A DNA stretch of 46,768 nucleotides from Bacillota bacterium (GCA_023390655.1 JAEWCL010000025.1:1-46768), one strand, 5' to 3'. Positions 8,439 to 16,867 are shown, counted from the stretch's first letter. Notes: generated by a model from the sequence alone, not told the origin. Numbers and translations are program-made.

Positions 8439-8975
8439 CTATTTATTCCTATTTGAAATTGCTCCTTCTCCATCTGCAGGATGACTGATCTTACCGTCCA
8501 ATAGCTCTATAATGCATCTGCCGCTGCTATCGCAGACTGTGACCCGGTGTTGGTATGACATCTGCATCCCGATATAGTTCCACACCTCTGCAAGGGTGCA
8601 GAGCCTGACTCCGGAATCGTGCCTGCCTGCCGGTGTGAAAACCTGTGTGCTGTATTGGGGCGTATTGCTATCAAGACTCAACGCCCCCATCGGTCGGATT
8701 TTAGCAAGCTGCAGCTTGGCGCTCTCGGGCAGCATTTCCGGTTTCAGGATACCAATCATGTCGCCTTTGGTCTTCAGTACAAACGCACCCGTATGAAGTG
8801 AGATGAGAAACAACACTTTGCCGTTTGCATTCTCGCCGGCTCCGTTTCCGCAAATACAGATGTTCAGCTGCCCTTCCTTGCTATCCGGAGCTAGTACAAC
8901 AACCTTACCAATAAGGCTGCAATTCCCATCCGTTTCTACACAGTCGCCGCTTGTGTATTCTGTTTTGCTTTCCAC
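8439..8975 (-). CDS. Uncharacterised protein cotranscribed with the CheW-like gene
   Basis: 178 aa, GTG start at 8975 with AGGAGGT 6 nt upstream. No signal peptide, membrane helix or known motif is visible. The centre (NGKVLFLISLHTGAFVLKTKGDMIGILK) looks like a beta-rich globular domain, and a Cys pair (CICGNG) lies near residue 55. The family was not recognised. It is the first gene of a two-gene unit with the CheW-like protein and carries the shared upstream module (9061-9190), so a role in the same signalling process is likely but only inferred from position. Confidence 0.75.
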   Translation of the reverse strand: MESKTEYTSGDCVETDGNCSLIGKVVVLAPDSKEGQLNICICGNGAGENANGKVLFLISLHTGAFVLKTKGDMIGILKPEMLPESAKLQLAKIRPMGALSLDSNTPQYSTQVFTPAGRHDSGVRLCTLAEVWNYIGMQMSYQHRVTVCDSSGRCIIELLDGKISHPADGEGAISNRNK

Positions 8976-9060
8976 AGTCGCACCTCCTCGTTCTATTAAG
9001 ATGATTACACCCGCTGTGAACTAGCCTGGTTCAAATTGCGGGCCCTTCCCAACAAAGCAC

Positions 9061-9190
9061 AAATCGGCTTGGATGAGTGCCCATCCAGCCGATTTCCTGC
9101 ACACCGCAGTTTAAATATTTACTTTATTTATGGTAGCATGTCTCTGGAAATCTCTGTATCCCCGCGAGGTAAACTTTTGACAACCTTTCA
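9061..9190 (-). promoter_or_regulatory. Shared upstream module, copy 2, of the CheW pair
   Basis: Minus strand: AAAGGTTGTCAAAAGTTTACC at 9188-9168, TGCTACCAT at 9138-9130 after 29 bp, then a hairpin at 9095-9061 (AAATCGGCTGGATG... CATCCAAGCCGATTT). The hairpin is nearly the same as the one ahead of the lipoprotein gene. The rest of 8976-9232 holds no gene. Confidence 0.65.
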
Positions 9191-9232
9191 TGACTATGTT
9201 GTTGTAGATCAATATTAGCGTCAATACTAATA

Positions 9233-10441
9233 CTAATACTCAGTGCTTGCCATATGGTTTGTAAATTTTGTGGAATCTTTCTTTACTGCATAATAGGTTG
9301 TTTTACTGCCATAAAAGCCATTGTACTTATCAATTCCCCAAATTGCGTTCTGGTCCCATGGGAAGAGCCCGGGGTCCAAATCCAAATTGCTGCCGGGAAC
9401 AATTCTCGAATCACTTTGTCCCAGCTTTTCAGCCCATGAGCCATCGGGTAGCTGTATTTGAAAATGATAATCGTAAGTGAGGGTCCCGTCAGCGTTCTCC
9501 GTCACTCCCACCCGGAAAGCAATCCTATACTCACCATCATTTATAGGCGCATCAAAACCGGAAATCTCTCGAAAAGATTCGATCTCCAGCGTGTTTTTGT
9601 TTTTCATTACATAGTTCTCACACAGCGTCTGGATATATTGCTGTACGCCATCCAACCCAGCTGTACGATACTGCTCTTCTAACTTTTTAGACATTAGTCC
9701 CAGATCGTTCTCCAAGATGAGCCCCGCGTCCCTTAGTGCAAAGGACAGGCAATTGCCGTCCTCATGTGCGATATAGGGATATTCATTGATGAACACCTCT
9801 GTGGGCGTATAGTTGACCTCCAGTACAGGCGCATCGTCTTCGTCACAATCATAGGGAGAGAAAAAAACAGTCTTGGACCCAGCCTCTGTTTCTGTGAGTA
9901 AGAATCCATAATTGGCGTATTTACCGCCAAACCAGGAACGGACGATTTCCGTAACATCGATCTGATACCAGTCTCCGTCCTGCTCACCGACCACGGTGGT
10001 ATCGGCCGGAGGGGTCTCGTTTATCCGGTTCCATGTCGCCTCAATGCTGCTCCACAGCGGAATGACCCCACTTGCTGTGAGAGAGGGATTTGTACCCTCC
10101 GTACGCTTAAGTCTCAAGAATGCAGATTCAACCTGCGCCGCTTGAATCGCGGCCGGTAAATCGGTCCGAAGCAAAACACTGATATCTTCGCCGTCAACAT
10201 CTTTTTGGATTACCAGACGTTCTATCATTTCGACATTGCTGTCGGGATCTGATTGAGAAACGCCATCCGCCGTCATAACAGACGGATTATTTGCAACCAC
10301 CGTTTTGGTGGCAGCAGCGGTGGGAGGTGCCGAAGGCGACGAATCAGGGGGCTGGCTGCCGGTGTTTTGCTTACTGCATCCTGCAAACAGGGTTATGCAG
10401 AATACGAATAGCAGAAGGAACGTTAAAACTCTTATTTTCAT
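9233..10441 (-). CDS. DNRLRE-domain lipoprotein
   Basis: 402 aa. The N-terminus MKIRVLTFLLLFVFCITLFAGC is a type II signal peptide with lipobox FAGC, so the mature protein is membrane-anchored. A low-complexity Ser/Pro/Ala linker follows. About residues 75-215 resemble a DNRLRE domain (paired beta strands, EATWNRI, WYQIDVTEIVRSWFGG, GFLL), a secreted module found in surface and carbohydrate-binding proteins. The C-terminal 190 residues are unrecognised. ATG 10441 was chosen over upstream starts (10522, 10447) because GGGTGG sits about 8 nt ahead and the signal peptide starts there. It carries shared upstream module copy 3. Confidence 0.85.
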   Translation of the reverse strand: MKIRVLTFLLLFVFCITLFAGCSKQNTGSQPPDSSPSAPPTAAATKTVVANNPSVMTADGVSQSDPDSNVEMIERLVIQKDVDGEDISVLLRTDLPAAIQAAQVESAFLRLKRTEGTNPSLTASGVIPLWSSIEATWNRINETPPADTTVVGEQDGDWYQIDVTEIVRSWFGGKYANYGFLLTETEAGSKTVFFSPYDCDEDDAPVLEVNYTPTEVFINEYPYIAHEDGNCLSFALRDAGLILENDLGLMSKKLEEQYRTAGLDGVQQYIQTLCENYVMKNKNTLEIESFREISGFDAPINDGEYRIAFRVGVTENADGTLTYDYHFQIQLPDGSWAEKLGQSDSRIVPGSNLDLDPGLFPWDQNAIWGIDKYNGFYGSKTTYYAVKKDSTKFTNHMASTEY

Positions 10442-10494
10442 GAACATTACCACCCTTTCCTGGTGAAGAGAGTTTCTGCGCCATAAAAAAACGA

Positions 10495-10610
10495 AAATCG
10501 GCTTAGATAAACGCGCATCCAAGCCGATTTCCTTCTCGTCAACACCATAATATAGGTTAGCATATCTCCGGAAGTTCTCGCAGCACCTTCTGGGTAAACT
10601 TTTGGCAACC
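10495..10610 (-). promoter_or_regulatory. Shared upstream module, copy 3, with terminator-like hairpin
   Basis: Minus strand: AGGTTGCCAAAAGTTTACC at 10611-10593, TGCTAACCT at 10562-10554 after 30 bp, then hairpin AAATCGGCTTGGAT/ATCTAAGCCGATTT at 10530-10495. The hairpin runs straight into TTCGTTTTTTT, a real U-tract, so transcripts may end before the lipoprotein gene unless something prevents it. Confidence 0.68.
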
Positions 10611-10738
10611 TGCAGAGTTAATATTTCCCCAAAGACTATTTAAAAGCTCAAACTTGTCGGCTTGTGGATCTACCTTGTTTTCAGAAGTTATGTAATGCAA
10701 TACGTTAAATAATTTCTGTTAGCCCTGATTAAACCAGA

Positions 10739-11404
10739 TTATACATGACTGCTCTTAATTCGATAGCCTTTGCCACGCTCTGATTCTATTCTGACAGCGC
10801 AACCAGCCAGCTTGCGGCGCAGCCGGGAAATGTGCTCCTTGACCGTGCGGGTATCCTCCGCTGAATCCATACCCCATACAGCCTGATAGAGTTCTTTTTG
10901 ATTCACAAAACAGCCCCGGTTCCGTACAAGAACCTCCAGCAGTGCAAATTCTCTTGGTCTGGCGAGGAGGTCTCTTCCGTCTACGCTGGCGCGGCGGGAT
11001 ATCATATCCAGTGTCAGTTCCCCGAAAATCAGGGCTGAATCGGCGTGGTTGCCATGCCGCAGCATAGCTTCCACCTGCGCCAATAAAACATCCATATCGT
11101 ATGGCTTTGACAAATAACAGTTTCCACCGGCCTGCAGGCCGGCTACAACATCCTTGCTTGTGCCTAATGCACTTAAAAATAAGATGGGGACACTGCTCTT
11201 GTTTCGCAGTTCCTCGCAGTAATCCAGTCCGCTCCCGTCTGGGAGAAGAATATCCAAAACAATCAGATTCGGGCTGTTCCGCTCCAGCAGGGTGTGCCCC
11301 CTTGCAAGAGTGCCCGCACACAGTACGGAATAACCTTGTAATTCTAAAGCCTTGCAGTTGGTTTTCAGAATGACAGGATCATCTTCAATCAGCAGTATGG
11401 TCAT
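10739..11404 (-). CDS. OmpR/PhoB-family response regulator
   Basis: 221 aa. Receiver domain (residues 1-115) with acidic pocket EDD, phospho-acceptor Asp near 51 (LIVLDILLPDGSG), Thr/Ser LSALG and Lys in LSKPYD. The C-terminal winged-helix domain (about 125-218) contains EFALLEVLVRN, TVKEHISRLRRKL and GKGYR. The start overlaps the end of the sensor kinase by 20 bp, so they form a two-component pair. PhoB-type regulators bind tandem direct repeats, which makes this protein one candidate for the shared upstream box. That link is only inference. Confidence 0.95.
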   Translation of the reverse strand: MTILLIEDDPVILKTNCKALELQGYSVLCAGTLARGHTLLERNSPNLIVLDILLPDGSGLDYCEELRNKSSVPILFLSALGTSKDVVAGLQAGGNCYLSKPYDMDVLLAQVEAMLRHGNHADSALIFGELTLDMISRRASVDGRDLLARPREFALLEVLVRNRGCFVNQKELYQAVWGMDSAEDTRTVKEHISRLRRKLAGCAVRIESERGKGYRIKSSHV

Positions 11405-13358
11405 CAGGCTCCTCCTTTCGACCGGGAATGTTTAAATAGATGACGGTTCCGCATCCTGGTAAGCTTTGAATTTCCATGGTACCGCCGTGCTGCTCTATTA
11501 TCTCTTTACATATGGGTAAGCCCAATCCGCTTCCGCCGTCCCCGCTGACATGCCGCTCATAGATACGTGGCATGATGTGTGGGGGAATGCCCTCCCCGTG
11601 GTCTATGACGTTGATGCGGAATCCTTCAGCGATCAGTTCTGCTTTCAAAAGGATCGTATCCCGTTTGGTGTGGCGGTTGGCATTGATGATGAGATTCAAC
11701 AGCACCTGAAAGATGGAATCGGCATTTACATACATGGTCATATATTTATCCGCTTCAATGGCAAGCGTATTCTCATTTTTGCGGCAGATGGGTTCGCAGA
11801 AGTCCGCCGTTCTTTGCAGCAGTGAACGGATATCGGTTTCTGTCAAGGTCAGTCGCCATTCTTTTTCAACCGATATTTCTTTGATTTGTTCCACCATGTT
11901 CCCAAGGCGTACTGTCTCCTGCTTGATGATCGCCATATTTTCCAAGGTATCCTCATCCAGCAGATTCTGCCGGATCTGTAAAGCTGTCAGTCCGGCACAG
12001 TTGCTTATCACCGTCAGCGGGGTGCGCAGCTCATGGGAGAGGTTTTGCAGAAATTCTGCCCGGACGCGATTGAGCCGGTCCAGCAGAAGGTTGGTTTCCC
12101 GGATCTCCTGTTCTGCCAGCCGTGCCTTATCACGTTCCATGGCAGTTCGGGAGTAATCAATGATCGGAACAATGGTGTTAATGTGGATACAGATTACAGT
12201 GCCAAGATCGACAAGTCCCATGGACATGTTATAGGCGCCATTCCGGTAAAAGTAAATGTCCAAGAGGAAGCATACGGTAAACAGCAGGAATTCTACGAAA
12301 GAGAGAGCTTGATCCATACGCAGTGTTTTCTTATGGCGTATGAGGTGTATGGTCAAAACAGAAACGGCATAGATCAAAAATAGCCAATAGCCCCAAAGGC
12401 TCAGGCAGATTACGTTCTTATAAAATATGGCAGACGTAAAGACAACGGTCAGGGTAGTCAGCAGGCTGCCCACATAAAAGGCCGTTAGGAAAGCGCGATG
12501 CAAGACCTTGGGAAAGGATTCCTTGATATACATGACAAAGAAAAACCCTAATGCAATGGTGGAAAGATATTTTAATTCAACGGATGCCTCCCAGGATAAT
12601 GAAAAAAGAAAATCTAAGAGATTGCCCTCTTCCATCGCCGCAATACGAACAAAGACCGCGATGCACGCCAGAGCAAACCATAGATTGCTCCGCCGGTTAA
12701 AAAACAGATACAGCCCCGCAGACAGAAAAAATGCCGTAATCAGTCCGCCTTCAGTCATGTGAATTCTTGTCAGAACGGCATCCGAGCGGATACGGATATT
12801 CTCCGATGTACCAAGCATCAGATCATTAAGCCCGCAGCCGCCGCAACGGAAGCTTGCCACCTGAATCAGTATCTCCGTCCGGTCTGTTTCCGGTGTAAAA
12901 TTGGCCGTGTAATAGCCGGTTTCCAGTGTAATGGAATCCGCTGTCCTTCCCGGCTCACCCAGAACCGACAATTCCTCCTCATTTACAAACAGCCTTTGGG
13001 AATGCAGAGCGCTGTACGCCCGGATGCTGTAGGCTTTCCCGGCGGGCAACTCCAGTATCATGCGATAGGTACCATACCTATCCCATTCCTTCCGGGACAG
13101 TTCCGCCTCGTTCCCGTCAGGTAAGCTCTCGGGGACAGTCTCAGGGGTATACAGCACATTCGGGTAATAGATAAAGGAAGATGCGGGCAGAATAGCAAGC
13201 TTCTTGTCTAAATCAAAGCCAAACAGATCCGCACGTCCCATCTGCAACTCCGGTTTCTCACGGGAAAATGAATGGGTTCCCCAATAAATTCCGACAAAAA
13301 CCAATATAAGAAGAAACAGGAACAGAATTGTGCGGATCTCTGTTTGCTTTTTCCTCAT
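11385..13358 (-). CDS. Membrane sensor histidine kinase with 7TM sensor module
   Basis: 657 aa. N-terminal membrane segment (residues 10-27), extracytoplasmic beta-rich domain (about 30-200) and about seven membrane helices (205-400) recall 7TMR-DISM sensors. A coiled coil follows, then HisKA with LSHELRTPL (His near 440) and HATPase with N-box NLIINANRHT, G1 DHGEGIPP and G2 GSGLGLPI. Autophosphorylates and signals to the regulator at 10739-11404. Its start overlaps the stop of the small HTH gene as TGATG, so the three genes appear translationally coupled. The ligand is unknown; a carbohydrate or envelope signal would fit the extracytoplasmic domain. Confidence 0.95.
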   Translation of the reverse strand: MRKKQTEIRTILFLFLLILVFVGIYWGTHSFSREKPELQMGRADLFGFDLDKKLAILPASSFIYYPNVLYTPETVPESLPDGNEAELSRKEWDRYGTYRMILELPAGKAYSIRAYSALHSQRLFVNEEELSVLGEPGRTADSITLETGYYTANFTPETDRTEILIQVASFRCGGCGLNDLMLGTSENIRIRSDAVLTRIHMTEGGLITAFFLSAGLYLFFNRRSNLWFALACIAVFVRIAAMEEGNLLDFLFSLSWEASVELKYLSTIALGFFFVMYIKESFPKVLHRAFLTAFYVGSLLTTLTVVFTSAIFYKNVICLSLWGYWLFLIYAVSVLTIHLIRHKKTLRMDQALSFVEFLLFTVCFLLDIYFYRNGAYNMSMGLVDLGTVICIHINTIVPIIDYSRTAMERDKARLAEQEIRETNLLLDRLNRVRAEFLQNLSHELRTPLTVISNCAGLTALQIRQNLLDEDTLENMAIIKQETVRLGNMVEQIKEISVEKEWRLTLTETDIRSLLQRTADFCEPICRKNENTLAIEADKYMTMYVNADSIFQVLLNLIINANRHTKRDTILLKAELIAEGFRINVIDHGEGIPPHIMPRIYERHVSGDGGSGLGLPICKEIIEQHGGTMEIQSLPGCGTVIYLNIPGRKEEPDDHTAD

Positions 13359-13564
13359 CAGGTCCGCTCCTTTCGGAGTGGTTTAGGCTGCTCTTGATAC
13401 CGCAGGGACCGTCCATCTGCAGGTTTTGTGGTATCTTGGGGAATGAGCCATAGATTTCCTTTTAGGACAGCGCTTGGAACGCGCCCCTGTTCACAATAAT
13501 GGGAAACCATGCGACTGCCGATACTCCATTTCAATGCAATTTCTTTCACGGTAAGGTAGTCCAT
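13358..13564 (-). CDS. Small HTH (excisionase/MerR-like) DNA-binding protein
   Basis: 68 aa. MDYLTVKEIALKWSIGSR is a typical helix-turn-helix of the excisionase/MerR-like superfamily, followed by a wing-like strand (GRVPSAVLKGNLWLIPQD) and a basic tail. The TGA is fused to the ATG of the kinase (TGATG). Such small proteins are common in Firmicute genomes as local regulators or element-associated factors. Placement ahead of the kinase suggests autoregulation of the operon. A ribosome site (CGGAGGAATC) supports the ATG at 13564. Confidence 0.8.
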   Translation of the reverse strand: MDYLTVKEIALKWSIGSRMVSHYCEQGRVPSAVLKGNLWLIPQDTTKPADGRSLRYQEQPKPLRKERT

Positions 13565-13662
13565 TTCTGATTCCTCCGAGCTTTTCTATCATAAAGCATA
13601 ACATACGTTCGTAATTTCGCAATGTAGATTGGTGAATACCATATAAAATGAACGAACCGTTG

Positions 13663-14454
13663 TCATAACATGTTGTCCTGCCTACAGCTCTTCAAGCGGT
13701 GTTCAATTTCTTCCTTATACAGCGGCATAGCATAGTAAAATCCCTGCGCCGTTCTAAACTCAAACTGCTTTAAATATTCCACTTGCTCCTGGGCTTCGAT
13801 CCCTTCATAGACTACATCCAGCTGCAGGCCCCGTGCCAGATCCAAAATGCTGTGAAGGATGCTTTGCGTCACGGAGTCAACCAGAATATCACATAAAAAG
13901 AGTCGGTCGATTTTTATAATGTCAACAGGGAGTGTTTTGAGGCTGGCCAGCGATGAGTATCCTTTTCCAAAGTCGTCAATGGCGATTTTTATGCCACCAG
14001 CCCGAAGCTGCCGCAATCCCTGTGCAATTTTATCACAGTCCGTCACGAAGGCAGTTTCCGTCAGCTCTAAATGTATGTATTCCGATCCAATTTCATAAGC
14101 GGCCAAAATAGCAAAGAGCTGCTGAACGAAATCCGGCTTGCACAAATCGAGTCTGGAAAGATTGATAGCAACCGGGACGATATCCAGAGGGATTTTTCGC
14201 CACATGCACAAGTCCCGGCAAACTGTCTCAAGGACATGAAGAGTGATTGGCGTGATCACATCGTATTCCTCCGCCAGTGGAATAAAAAAATCCGGAGCAA
14301 AGAGGATATCTTTACTTGTGCCCCACCGCAAAAGGGCTTCCAACCCTGTCGGCCGGCCGGTTTCCATATTGTACTTTAGCTGATAGACCACTTCAAACTG
14401 TTCTTTTTTCAGCGCGGCAAGGATATCCCCCTTTGAAATATTCGTGTTTTTCAT
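13663..14454 (-). CDS. Stand-alone EAL-domain c-di-GMP phosphodiesterase
   Basis: 263 aa consisting of an EAL domain without GGDEF or a sensor. The catalytic set looks complete: GLEALLRW (EAL), NLSRLDL (Asn), ELTET (Glu), IAIDDFGKGYSS (DDFG), IIKIDR (Lys), YEGIEAQEQ (Glu) and TAQGFYYAMP (QG). It should hydrolyse c-di-GMP to pGpG in the cytoplasm. ATG 14454 was chosen over 14502 because AGGAGATGATAGC lies ahead. It carries a version of the shared upstream module, and its neighbours include a surface lipoprotein and a two-component system, so a sessile/motile or surface programme is plausible. Confidence 0.93.
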   Translation of the reverse strand: MKNTNISKGDILAALKKEQFEVVYQLKYNMETGRPTGLEALLRWGTSKDILFAPDFFIPLAEEYDVITPITLHVLETVCRDLCMWRKIPLDIVPVAINLSRLDLCKPDFVQQLFAILAAYEIGSEYIHLELTETAFVTDCDKIAQGLRQLRAGGIKIAIDDFGKGYSSLASLKTLPVDIIKIDRLFLCDILVDSVTQSILHSILDLARGLQLDVVYEGIEAQEQVEYLKQFEFRTAQGFYYAMPLYKEEIEHRLKSCRQDNML

Positions 14455-14536
14455 GCTATCATCTCCTATTCCAATCAGACATGGGTGCCGCACCATAAGC
14501 AATATATCCTTTTGCGGCAGCTATGTTTATTTGAAA

Positions 14537-14650
14537 AAACCGGCATGAAATCACCTACTGATTTCGATGCCGGTTTGTATAATAAAAATATTCTAGCATA
14601 TTTCGCCTTGTATTTACATATTTCGCACTTTAACTTTTGTTAAGGTGTGC
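14537..14650 (-). promoter_or_regulatory. Shared upstream module, copy 4 (divergent box), of the EAL gene
   Basis: Minus strand: TTAACAAAAGTTAA at 14642-14629 keeps only the CAAAAGTT core of the box. TGCTAGAAT follows at 14598-14590 with the same spacing, then a long hairpin at 14576-14537 (AAACCGGCAT... ATGCCGGTTT) runs into TTTTTT. It is terminator-like and precedes the EAL start by about 80 nt. Confidence 0.55.
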
Positions 14651-14886
14651 GGTTGCACACAGAATTTATATGGTCTTTAATGTGCCTTAAGCCAGTTTGC
14701 AAGAACTACACGCAGACCGTGAAACGGGCTGCTGACAACAAAGCAGGCTGCATGCGCTCTGTCAGCGTTGCCGTGGAAATACCGTTGCGCCGGAGAGGGT
14801 AAGGGCGTTTGACAGGCGCTTATCCCGCTATTCCTTATATAAATAAGGGAAACCTAATAGAAAAATTCATACCGGAGAAAATTTAT
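14651..14886 (+). other. Gene-poor stretch with a possible gene remnant
   Basis: No intact gene. A plus-strand frame from about 14692 to a TAA at 14800-14802 (KNYTQTVKRAADNKAGCM... EIPLRRRG) reads like the C-terminal end of a gene but lacks a start. It may be debris of a mobile element. The family was not recognised. Confidence 0.3.
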
Positions 14887-15477
14887 ATGATACAAGCCAT
14901 TGTAGACAGACGAAGTATTCGTAAGTACAAAGACGATAGCATACCACAATCCATTATTGAGGAAATTATCAAAGCGAGGATTTTAGCGCTTTCTTCAAAG
15001 AATAGGCAGCCGTGGAAGTTTATAGTACTCAAGGGAAAATCAAAGTTTGATATGCTGGCGACTATGAAAAAGGGCTTGGAAAGAGAAAAAAAGAAACCGC
15101 TTCTTCCCCAAAGTTCAAATTTTTTAAAAGGGGCAGAATATACATTAGACATCATGGAACAGGCTCCCATAGTGATTTTTATCATAAATCAATTAGGATT
15201 GAGTGTAAATAGTCATTTGTCAGCCGAAGAACGAATCTACGAAATATGTAATGCACAATCTATTGGAGCGTCTATTGAAAATATGATTTTAACTGCCACC
15301 GATTTAGGATTAGGTAGTCTTTGGATTTGTGATACCTATTTTGCTTATGAAGAATTATGCGATTGGCTACATACAAAAGGCGAATTGTTTGCGGCTATGG
15401 CAATAGGTTATGCTAATGAAACTCCCCCTGCCAGACCTCGAAAAGATATAGAGAGTATTGTAGAATGGAGAAACTAA
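14887..15477 (+). CDS. Nitroreductase-family flavoprotein
   Basis: 196 aa. MIQAIVDRRSIRKYKDDSIP is the standard FMN-phosphate-binding start of the family. Further features are SSKNRQPWKFIVL, a central region with NAQSIGASIENMIL (dimer and FMN contacts) and LGLGSLWICDT, and the end MAIGYANETPPARPRKD. Reduces nitro compounds, quinones or similar acceptors with NAD(P)H; the substrate is unknown. Start at 14887 after CGGAGAAAATTTAT; the in-frame 14809 start lacks a ribosome site. Visibly AT-richer than the flanking signalling genes, as are the AlkD and SRPBCC genes, suggesting separate acquisition. Confidence 0.9.
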   Translation: MIQAIVDRRSIRKYKDDSIPQSIIEEIIKARILALSSKNRQPWKFIVLKGKSKFDMLATMKKGLEREKKKPLLPQSSNFLKGAEYTLDIMEQAPIVIFIINQLGLSVNSHLSAEERIYEICNAQSIGASIENMILTATDLGLGSLWICDTYFAYEELCDWLHTKGELFAAMAIGYANETPPARPRKDIESIVEWRN

Positions 15478-15579
15478 GATAAAGTCATAAAATGCAATTC
15501 CAGTTTGTCAACAGATAGCACAATCAGCCGGAGCAGTCAACGGCAAGATGAACATTTTAGGAGGAAAGGGGAGATTTCT

Positions 15580-15732
15580 ATGGCCTGTACAGAAGCATAC
15601 CGGGAACATATCGAGTATACATTCAACGTTTACTGCAAAATTGTCATATGCCATGCGGCGATTAACACATGGCGGCAGCGGCAGAGAAAATGGGAACATG
15701 AAATATCCCTTGCTCCATATGAGTCAAACTGA
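15580..15732 (+). pseudogene. Truncated sigma-70-like protein of conjugative-element type
   Basis: ATG at 15580 follows GGAGGAAAGGGG. The 50-aa product (YREHIEYTFNVYCKIVIC, AAINTWRQRQRKWEHEISL) resembles the N-terminus of small sigma-70-like proteins encoded by Firmicute integrative conjugative elements, which usually continue for about 100 residues more. Here a TGA follows shortly after ISLAPYESN. Best read as a remnant of a mobile element. Confidence 0.5.
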
Positions 15733-15738
15733 AACTTA

Positions 15739-16395
15739 TCATATGTACTTGCTTGCCTCTTTAATACTCAATGGTGCAAGTTGCACTTTATGTCTTTCAA
15801 TGAAACATTTTACCCATTCAGGATTTGTTTTGGAATAATCCCGCAAACTCCATCCAATGGCTTTGTTTACAAAGAACTCCCTGCTCCCCAAATTGTTGAC
15901 AATGATTTTTTCCAACAGTTCCGTATCTGTTTTATTCTTTCTAAGAAGCTGATGGTCTATGGCAATACGCCTGAGCCATAGATTCTCATCTATACTCCAT
16001 TCCAGTAGCGTATTGTTTACATCGGGATATGAAAGCGCAATATTTCCAATAATCCTGTCAAGTCCATCAATGGTATCCCACCATGATTTTATTAATGCCA
16101 GTTCCCTAATTCCCGGCACATCAAGCGGGGCTAAAAATTTCTGCATAGCTACGAGATAATCCATCGCAACATACTGCAATTCACGATATGGGCTATCCCA
16201 ACAGGCTCTTATAAAGGCCCAATCCACAATTTTTGATTTTTTTGCTATCTTAAAATATTCTCTGCATAGCTTTTTTCGTAATGGCGTAGGTATGCCCAAA
16301 AACAAAAACTGGTCACGCATATATGCGCGCATACTTATCGCTTGTTGTTCATCTTTGTTATTCAAAAAATCATCCATTAAATGCATTAATTCCAT
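15739..16395 (-). CDS. alkD: DNA alkylation repair protein, AlkD family
   Basis: 218 aa, the usual size of AlkD-type HEAT-like-repeat DNA glycosylases. MRDQFLFLGIPTPLRKKLCREYFK is the conserved start region. Active-site features are visible: Trp and Asp in KSWWDTIDGLDR and Arg in LWLRRIAI. Removes alkylated bases (3-methyladenine, 7-methylguanine) from DNA. ATG 16395 has AGGAGGT upstream. Next upstream on the same strand is the SRPBCC gene (gap 23 bp), so the two may be cotranscribed. Confidence 0.92.
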   Translation of the reverse strand: MELMHLMDDFLNNKDEQQAISMRAYMRDQFLFLGIPTPLRKKLCREYFKIAKKSKIVDWAFIRACWDSPYRELQYVAMDYLVAMQKFLAPLDVPGIRELALIKSWWDTIDGLDRIIGNIALSYPDVNNTLLEWSIDENLWLRRIAIDHQLLRKNKTDTELLEKIIVNNLGSREFFVNKAIGWSLRDYSKTNPEWVKCFIERHKVQLAPLSIKEASKYI

Positions 16396-16418
16396 TATTG
16401 ACCTCCTACAAATCGGAA

Positions 16419-16817
16419 TCAGCCAAATAACGCCTTTTTTAAATCTGCCACATAAGCAGATTGCTGTTTCTTTAAGTATGATTTTACAAAGGGCTTTAGA
16501 AACATCTTTTTAGCGGTTACATCTTCTGTAAAATCAATCGTTGTTTCTCCATTATCGTATGAAAATATTCCAATCCAATGGCCATGCATATTTTCATTGT
16601 CCATATCAAATTCATACCTTTTCATGGGTTCAAAGAATGTGATTGTAAAGACGGTGGAGTATCCATCTATTGTATATTCCACGAATTTCTTTCCATCTTC
16701 TATCACTTCTATCTTACTCAAATCGCTTCTCCATGGATAATCTTCCAATGAAGTGACCGTATTCCATACTTCTTCTAAATCGCAGTTAAAACTAGCCTTT
16801 ATATTTGCTATCGCCAT
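16419..16817 (-). CDS. SRPBCC-family (START-like) protein
   Basis: 132 aa. MAIANIKASFNCDLEEVWNTVTSLEDYPWRSDLSK, followed by a hydrophobic beta sheet (VFTITFFEPMKRYEFDMD, TTIDFTEDVTAKKMF), is the polyketide cyclase/START-like fold of small ligand-binding proteins. The ligand is unknown. GGAGGAATATT precedes ATG 16817. A 9-bp inverted repeat about 28 bp upstream may be its operator. Probably an operon with alkD. Confidence 0.88.
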   Translation of the reverse strand: MAIANIKASFNCDLEEVWNTVTSLEDYPWRSDLSKIEVIEDGKKFVEYTIDGYSTVFTITFFEPMKRYEFDMDNENMHGHWIGIFSYDNGETTIDFTEDVTAKKMFLKPFVKSYLKKQQSAYVADLKKALFG

Positions 16818-16844
16818 AATATTCCTCCGTTCAATTCCCATTTT

Positions 16845-16867
16845 ACTTATGTCTTTACGACATAAGT
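16845..16867. promoter_or_regulatory. Palindrome upstream of the SRPBCC gene
   Basis: ACTTATGTC (16845-16853) TTTAC GACATAAGT (16859-16867), a perfect 9-bp inverted repeat with a 5-nt loop, 28 bp ahead of the SRPBCC start. There is no U-tract, so it resembles a repressor operator more than a terminator. The regulator is not identified. Confidence 0.5.

Noticed and set aside
9061..9190. c-di-GMP (GEMM) riboswitch, suggested by the nearby EAL gene and hairpins
   Set aside because: The conserved GEMM core sequences and tetraloop-receptor pattern are not present.
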